Below, one piece after another: positions 60,102-64,000 of a stretch of 64,000 bases of DNA. The notes beneath the pieces were generated by a model. It saw nothing but the letters and a program-made list of their open reading frames with translations. It did no database searches and was not told the DNA's origin. This DNA is from Actinoplanes sp. L3-i22 (GTDB lineage Bacteria > Actinomycetota > Actinomycetes > Mycobacteriales > Micromonosporaceae), in the NCBI RefSeq assembly GCF_019704555.1, contig NZ_AP024745.1, forward strand, positions 10,963,501 to 11,027,500, read 5' to 3'. A program made the position numbers and the translations under genes. Numbering within the stretch: position 1 is the first letter of the stretch; the number at the start of each line of letters is the position of its first letter.

Positions 60102-61382
60102 TCAGGGCAGGGTGGACAGGTGCGGGTCGATCGTGTTGGCCCAGTTGTTGCCGTTGGTGACGTCCCAGTTGATCGACCAGGTCATCGCGCCGCGGATGCC
60201 CGGGTAGGTCGCCGGCGGCTTGAACGTCCCGCAGTTGGTGCCGCGGGCCAGGCAGTCCAGGGCCGCGTTGACCACCGACGGGGCGACGTATCCGCCACCC
60301 GCGGCGCTGGTGCTGGCCGGCAGGCCGAGCGAGACCTGGTCGGGCCGCAGGCCGTTCTGGGTCTGGATGCAGGCGAGCGCGGTCAGGAAGTTCTCGTTGC
60401 CCTGGCTGTACGCGTTCATCTGGTCGCAGCCGAGCATCGCGCCGGAGTTGTAGAACTGCGTGTGGACGACCGTGAGGATGTCCTTGATGGACAGCGCCAG
60501 CGCGAAGTACGACGAGCCGGTGCTCTGCATGTCGATGGTCTGCGGCGCCATCGTGATGATCAGGTTCGCGCCGGCCTTGGCCCGCAGCGACCGCAGCGCG
60601 CTCGCCATGTAGGTCGCGTTGAGCCCGTTCTCCAGGTCGATGTCGACGCCGTCGAAGCCGTACGCCTGGATCAGCGAGTAGACCGAGTTCGCGAACGCGG
60701 TGGCCGCCGCGTCACTGGCGACGCCGACCGAGCCCTTCTCACCGCCGACCGAGATGATCACCTTCTTGCCGCGCGAGTGCAGCGTGGCGATGTCCGCCTT
60801 GAACTGCGCGTCGGTGTAGCCGCCGACCGCGCTCGCCAGGCCGGGGTCGAGGGTGAAGCTGACCGCGCCCGGGGTCGAGGTGGCGTCCGCGAAGGCGACC
60901 GCGATCAGGTCGTACGTGGTGGGGACGGCGGCCAGCTTGAGCGGCGCCGCGCCGTTCACGAAGTTCTGCCAGTAACCGGTGAGGAAGTGCGCCGGGAGTG
61001 ATCCGGTGCCGGTCGGCTGGACGGTCGGGCTGGTGCTGACGGTGGGGCTCACCGTGGGGCTGCTGGTCGGGCTGCTCGTCGGGCTGCTGGTCGGGCTGCT
61101 GGTCGGTGGCGTGGTGGTGGTGCCCCCGCCGCAGGTCCCGTTGTCGATCCAGACGTCCCACTGGCCACTGTGGGTGGCCGGCGACTCGTTCTGGGTCCAC
61201 CACTTCGCGGTGTAGTTGTGCCCACTCTGCGAGGCGGCGTTGTCCTTGACGTACGTGGCCGTCGAACTCCAGGCCGCGGCGCAGGCGGTGGCGGCCGAGG
61301 CGTCACCCGCGAACCAGGTTGCCGTGCCTGCGGCGGCCAGGGCCGTGACCGTCGCGAGAAGTACCGATCGGGAGCGCTTCAT
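60102..61382 (-). CDS. Secreted GH18 chitinase with CBM5/12
   Basis: A 426-residue protein: signal peptide (1-31), a chitin-binding module nearly identical to that of the next gene, a Ser/Thr/Pro linker with repeated PTSS units (92-125), and a GH18 domain (from about 132) with FDGVDIDLEN giving the classical D-x-x-D-x-D-x-E (catalytic E251). It probably acts as an endo- or processive chitinase of the bacterial GH18 group. Ribosome site GGAAGGA. It is the first gene of the chitinase pair, with an AT-rich promoter and the palindrome ACTGTTAACAGT upstream. Confidence 0.95.
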   Translation of the reverse strand: MKRSRSVLLATVTALAAAGTATWFAGDASAATACAAAWSSTATYVKDNAASQSGHNYTAKWWTQNESPATHSGQWDVWIDNGTCGGGTTTTPPTSSPTSSPTSSPTSSPTVSPTVSTSPTVQPTGTGSLPAHFLTGYWQNFVNGAAPLKLAAVPTTYDLIAVAFADATSTPGAVSFTLDPGLASAVGGYTDAQFKADIATLHSRGKKVIISVGGEKGSVGVASDAAATAFANSVYSLIQAYGFDGVDIDLENGLNATYMASALRSLRAKAGANLIITMAPQTIDMQSTGSSYFALALSIKDILTVVHTQFYNSGAMLGCDQMNAYSQGNENFLTALACIQTQNGLRPDQVSLGLPASTSAAGGGYVAPSVVNAALDCLARGTNCGTFKPPATYPGIRGAMTWSINWDVTNGNNWANTIDPHLSTLP

Positions 61383-61427
61383 AGCTGTCCTTCCATGCGC
61401 CTCCGGTGAGATACGTCAATCTTTAAG

Positions 61428-61439
61428 ACTGTTAACAGT
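61428..61439. promoter_or_regulatory. 12-bp palindrome upstream of the chitinase pair
   Basis: ACTGTTAACAGT, centred about 51 bp before the chitinase ATG in an AT-rich promoter. It differs from the DasR consensus (which has the core GGTCTAGACC) and is a candidate site for another repressor. Confidence 0.45.
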
Positions 61440-61507
61440 AAAAGTAAAGGGGGTGGGAACCTTAAATATCTTTAAAACTCGATCCGTTACAAAGGCACGA
61501 CAACGAG

Positions 61508-61533
61508 CCGTGACCACTGGTCAGCGGCCACGG
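61508..61533 (-). terminator. Terminator after the glucanase gene
   Basis: On the minus strand an 11-bp stem closes a 4-nt loop, with two G-U pairs only in that direction. It begins 18 nt after the GH16 stop, with TCGTTGTCG following. Confidence 0.7.
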
Positions 61534-61550
61534 TCCATTGATAATCTTTT

Positions 61551-62924
61551 TTACTTGCGGAACTGGATCCAGTTCACGTTGACGAAGTCCGCCGGCTGAC
61601 CGCTGGTGAAGGTCAGGTACACCGTGTGACTCCCGGTCACGTTCGAGACGTTGCCCGGGATCGACGTCCAGGTCTGCCAGCCGCCGGTGCTGCCCAACGC
61701 GAAGCTGCCGATCGGGGCGTTGCTCCGGCTGTCGATCCGCACCTCGATGAGGCCGCTCACCCCGCTCGCGGCGCCGGACGCGACCCGGGCCACGAAGTCC
61801 TTCACCCCGCCGGTTCCGAAGTTCACGTTGTCGAACTGCAGCCAGTCACCGTTCGCGATGTAGCCGACGTCCTGGCCACCCTCGGAACACGTCTCGACCG
61901 TCACCCCGGCCGCGGCGTTGTACGACTCGGCCTGGATCTGCGCGTACGCGTCCCGGCTCCCGCTCGCCGGCGGCGTGGTGGTCGGCGGCGTGGTCGTGCC
62001 GCCACCCGACGACTGGTACACCGCCACGTAGTCGACCAGCATCGGCACGCCGGACTGCGTCGCCGAGGTCGGCCCGCCCCCGAACGCGGCCGGGAACCCG
62101 CCACCCATCGCCACGTTCAGGATCACGAACACGCCGTGGTGGGTCGCGTTGTTCCAGGTGGTCGCGTCGACCTGGGACGAGTTCAGGGTGAAGTAGTTGC
62201 TGCCGTCCAGGTACCAGCGCAGCTGCTCCGGCGAGGTGCTGCGGTCATACTCGATCGCGTAGGTGTGGAAGCCGGTCTGACAACCCGAACACGCCCGCTC
62301 GCCGCTGGTCAGGCCGGTCGTCTCGTTGCAGACGCCGCCCGGGTTCGTCCCGCAGTGCAGCGCCGCGAAGACCGAGGACCGGCCGTTGATGTCCTCCATG
62401 ATGTCCCACTCGCCGATGCTCGGCCAGTTCGTCGCGCCGACCGGCCGGGCCGCGTCACCGAGCGCCCAGAACGCCGGCCAGTAGCCGGCCGCCGCCGCGC
62501 CGCTCACGTTCGGCTGCTGGATCCGTGACTCGATCCGCACCTTGCCGCCGGCCGGCGCCGCGAAGTCGGTGCGCTGCGTCTCCACCCGCCCGGACGTCCA
62601 CGCCCCGGACGAACTCCGGATCGGCTTGATCGCCAGGTTGCCGGCGCCGTCCTGGTACACGTTCGCGGTCGAGTCGGTCATCGTCTCGACCTCGCCGGTG
62701 CCCCAGTTCGCCGCGCCGCCGGGATAGCCGGTGCCGGTGTCGTAGAGCCAGTTCGACCGATTCAGCCCAGTCCCGGACGCGCCGGTGAAGTCGTCGCTGA
62801 AGACCAGCGACATGCCGGCCGGCGGGGCGGGGACCGCCGCTTGGGCCTGCGACACGAAGGTGACGGACGCGCCGACGGCCACGACCGCCGCGGCGACGGC
62901 GAGAAGTCTTCGGGGAGCTGCCAT
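61551..62924 (-). CDS. Secreted GH16 beta-glucanase with CBM6
   Basis: A 457-residue enzyme: signal peptide (about 1-29), GH16 jelly-roll (about 35-300) with the catalytic E-x-D-x-x-E as GEWDIMED (E172, D174, E177), a Thr/Pro linker, and a C-terminal CBM6 (about 325-457). The motif points to laminarinase (beta-1,3-glucanase) type. ATG 62924 is used because AAAGG lies about 10 nt upstream; a GTG at 62933 is in the same frame. The CelR/CebR-like operator upstream suggests induction by oligosaccharides. Confidence 0.94.
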   Translation of the reverse strand: MAAPRRLLAVAAAVVAVGASVTFVSQAQAAVPAPPAGMSLVFSDDFTGASGTGLNRSNWLYDTGTGYPGGAANWGTGEVETMTDSTANVYQDGAGNLAIKPIRSSSGAWTSGRVETQRTDFAAPAGGKVRIESRIQQPNVSGAAAAGYWPAFWALGDAARPVGATNWPSIGEWDIMEDINGRSSVFAALHCGTNPGGVCNETTGLTSGERACSGCQTGFHTYAIEYDRSTSPEQLRWYLDGSNYFTLNSSQVDATTWNNATHHGVFVILNVAMGGGFPAAFGGGPTSATQSGVPMLVDYVAVYQSSGGGTTTPPTTTPPASGSRDAYAQIQAESYNAAAGVTVETCSEGGQDVGYIANGDWLQFDNVNFGTGGVKDFVARVASGAASGVSGLIEVRIDSRSNAPIGSFALGSTGGWQTWTSIPGNVSNVTGSHTVYLTFTSGQPADFVNVNWIQFRK

Positions 62925-62958
62925 GGGGAACACGCCTTTCCGCGGGGATGGGGGGACG

Positions 62959-62972
62959 TGAGAGCGCTCTCA
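62959..62972. promoter_or_regulatory. CelR/CebR-like operator upstream of the glucanase
   Basis: TGAGAGCGCTCTCA is a perfect 14-bp palindrome, 34 bp before the glucanase ATG. It differs from the actinobacterial CelR/CebR site TGGGAGCGCTCCCA at two symmetric positions. A LacI-type repressor of beta-glucan use is therefore likely. Confidence 0.75.
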
Positions 62973-63246
62973 GAAGAAGATTGCACGCTTGTTTCCGCAA
63001 CTTGTCAACGGATGTCGATGCCTCCGGACCATCAAGATCTTTATTGCCTCGGTCCGCCGGGGTACAGATCGTCGCTCCCGCGGGGACCCTTCCGGGCCTC
63101 GCAGGGCGCGGGGCGCCCAGAACGCGAGGCCCTCCAGGGCGACGTCCGAGGGTGGTTGCGGTTTAAAAGGGCCCCCGGCCAAGGCCCAGCCGCGCCTCCC
63201 GGCCCAGCCGCAACACCGGGCGCGGCTGGAGCGGACGGGGCCAGGG
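62973..63246. other. Intergenic region without a gene
   Basis: 274 bp between the glucanase promoter and the end of the YidC-type gene. Reading frames here lack ribosome sites. The right part (63150-63240) is a GC-rich stretch that may hold hairpins ending the YidC-type transcript, but no clean terminator was resolved. Confidence 0.4.
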
Positions 63247-63948
63247 TCAGGTGGTCGGGGTGGGGACCAGGCGGCGGCGGACCAGTTGTTCGGTGGCGGT
63301 CCAGGCGGCCGAGGTGACCAGGTAGAGGCCGCCGGCCAACGGGAGCCAGGCGACGGCCAGGACGGACAGCCAGGGGAGGTATTTCAGCATCTTGGCGGTC
63401 ATCGCGGTGGCCTGGGCCGTGGGATCCGCGGACTCCGCGGAAGCGGCGGGCAGTACCGGGGCGATCGCCCGGCGGGAGGTCCACCAGGCGATGCCGGCGG
63501 CGAGCGCCAGGAGGACCGCGAAGACCGGGAGCCCGGCGGAGAGGTGGGCGGTCAGCGGAACCCCGGCGATCGAGCCGGCCGGCGGGTTCATCGCCACCCG
63601 GTACATGACCATGAAGAACGGGGCCTGGGCGAGCGCCGGAAGGAGCCCGGCGAACGGGCCGATGCCGTGTTCCCGCTGCAGGGCCAGGGTCGCGGTGGCC
63701 AGCTCCATCGGGTCCTTGTGTTTCTTGCGGAGCTTCGCCACCTCCGGCGCCAGCACGGCACGGCGGCGCTCGGTGCGGATCTGCAGGTAGGTGAGCGGCG
63801 TCAGGCCGGCCCGGACGAGCAGGGTGAAGACGACGATCGCGCATGCGGCGGCGAGGCTGCCGGCGACCGGGTCGAGGTGTACGGCAAGGCTGGTGATGCC
63901 GGCGTGCGCGGCATCGACGACGGCGTGGAAGAGACCGGAAATGGACAT
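63247..63948 (-). CDS. YidC/Oxa1-family membrane insertase, second type
   Basis: A 233-residue membrane protein: an N-terminal outer segment, a conserved first helix (AAACAIVVFTLLVRAGLTPLTYLQIRTERR) with the hydrophilic-groove Arg, a cytoplasmic helical hairpin with LRKKHKDPMELATATLALQREHG, and four more helices to about 220. It lacks the large periplasmic domain of Gram-negative YidC. The usual yidC neighbours (rpmH, rnpA, jag) are absent, so it is a paralogue like SpoIIIJ/YqjG-type duplicates, probably with a specialised set of substrates. Confidence 0.9.
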   Translation of the reverse strand: MSISGLFHAVVDAAHAGITSLAVHLDPVAGSLAAACAIVVFTLLVRAGLTPLTYLQIRTERRRAVLAPEVAKLRKKHKDPMELATATLALQREHGIGPFAGLLPALAQAPFFMVMYRVAMNPPAGSIAGVPLTAHLSAGLPVFAVLLALAAGIAWWTSRRAIAPVLPAASAESADPTAQATAMTAKMLKYLPWLSVLAVAWLPLAGGLYLVTSAAWTATEQLVRRRLVPTPTT

Positions 63949-64000
63949 GGACGTACCCCAAGGGTCCGAAGGTTTTGGACACTGAGGCGGCGCGCAAAAA

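Noticed and set aside
61428..61439. A DasR-type site before the chitinase pair
   Set aside because: ACTGTTAACAGT lacks the GGTCTAGACC core of DasR sites; kept only as an unassigned palindrome.

Overview
The window is very GC-rich actinobacterial DNA. Gene content (secreted chitinases and glucanase with Thr/Pro linkers, tachylectin-type propellers, many GTG/TTG starts, archaeal-like ValRS, a DUF3105-DUF305 pair) best fits a filamentous member of the Micromonosporaceae such as Actinoplanes. The genus is an inference from style, not from a search. There is no integrase, transposase, phage structural gene or CRISPR array.

Layout. 1-1,625: end of a GGDEF protein and a PQQ-type beta-propeller protein. 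1,609-22,098 is built on a backbone transcribed from the minus strand, argS-lysA-hom-thrC-thrB-rho-rpmE-prfA, which is the order usual in actinobacteria. Here it is broken by extra genes: a VOC gene between hom and thrC; an RND pump, a MarR regulator and an MFS exporter between thrC and thrB; and, between rho and rpmE, a nitric oxide synthase oxygenase, an unknown gene and a plus-strand three-gene RNA-repair cassette (Rnl1-like ligase, T4-type polynucleotide kinase-phosphatase, Rnl5-like ligase; 3,206-5,791). The RNA-repair cassette is the most exciting item.

22,185-29,226: DUF3105-DUF305 pair, tRNA-Arg(CCG), a 33/36-bp repeat patch, signal peptidase I, valS, and a KstD-like flavoprotein. 29,232-36,294: a polysaccharide deacetylase-GT2 fusion, a GH18-like lipoprotein, a small membrane protein, a PEP-mutase/ICL-family enzyme, an ArsR-type regulator and a Ser/Thr kinase. 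36,381-46,894: accessory metabolism and regulation (CocE/NonD hydrolase, NTF2-like proteins, HxlR, a Cys-nucleophile hydrolase, a TetR-DHA2 pump unit, STAS, AraC, a Gfo/Idh/MocA oxidoreductase, small membrane proteins). 46,895-47,520 is non-coding, with two DnaA boxes followed by several tandem repeats.

47,521-54,441: NTF2-like protein, a YgiB/YgiC-like lipoprotein and ATP-grasp pair, FabG-like SDR, trehalose-synthase-like GH13, and a PadR-membrane protein/DedA divergent locus around a perfect palindrome. 54,452-62,924 is a secretion island: two proteins sharing a tachylectin propeller joined to different cell-wall domains, two tiny genes including a 44-residue secreted peptide, a divergent LuxR-type regulator, two GH18 chitinases with near-identical chitin-binding modules, and a GH16-CBM6 glucanase with a CelR/CebR-like operator. 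The window closes with a second-type YidC/Oxa1 insertase.
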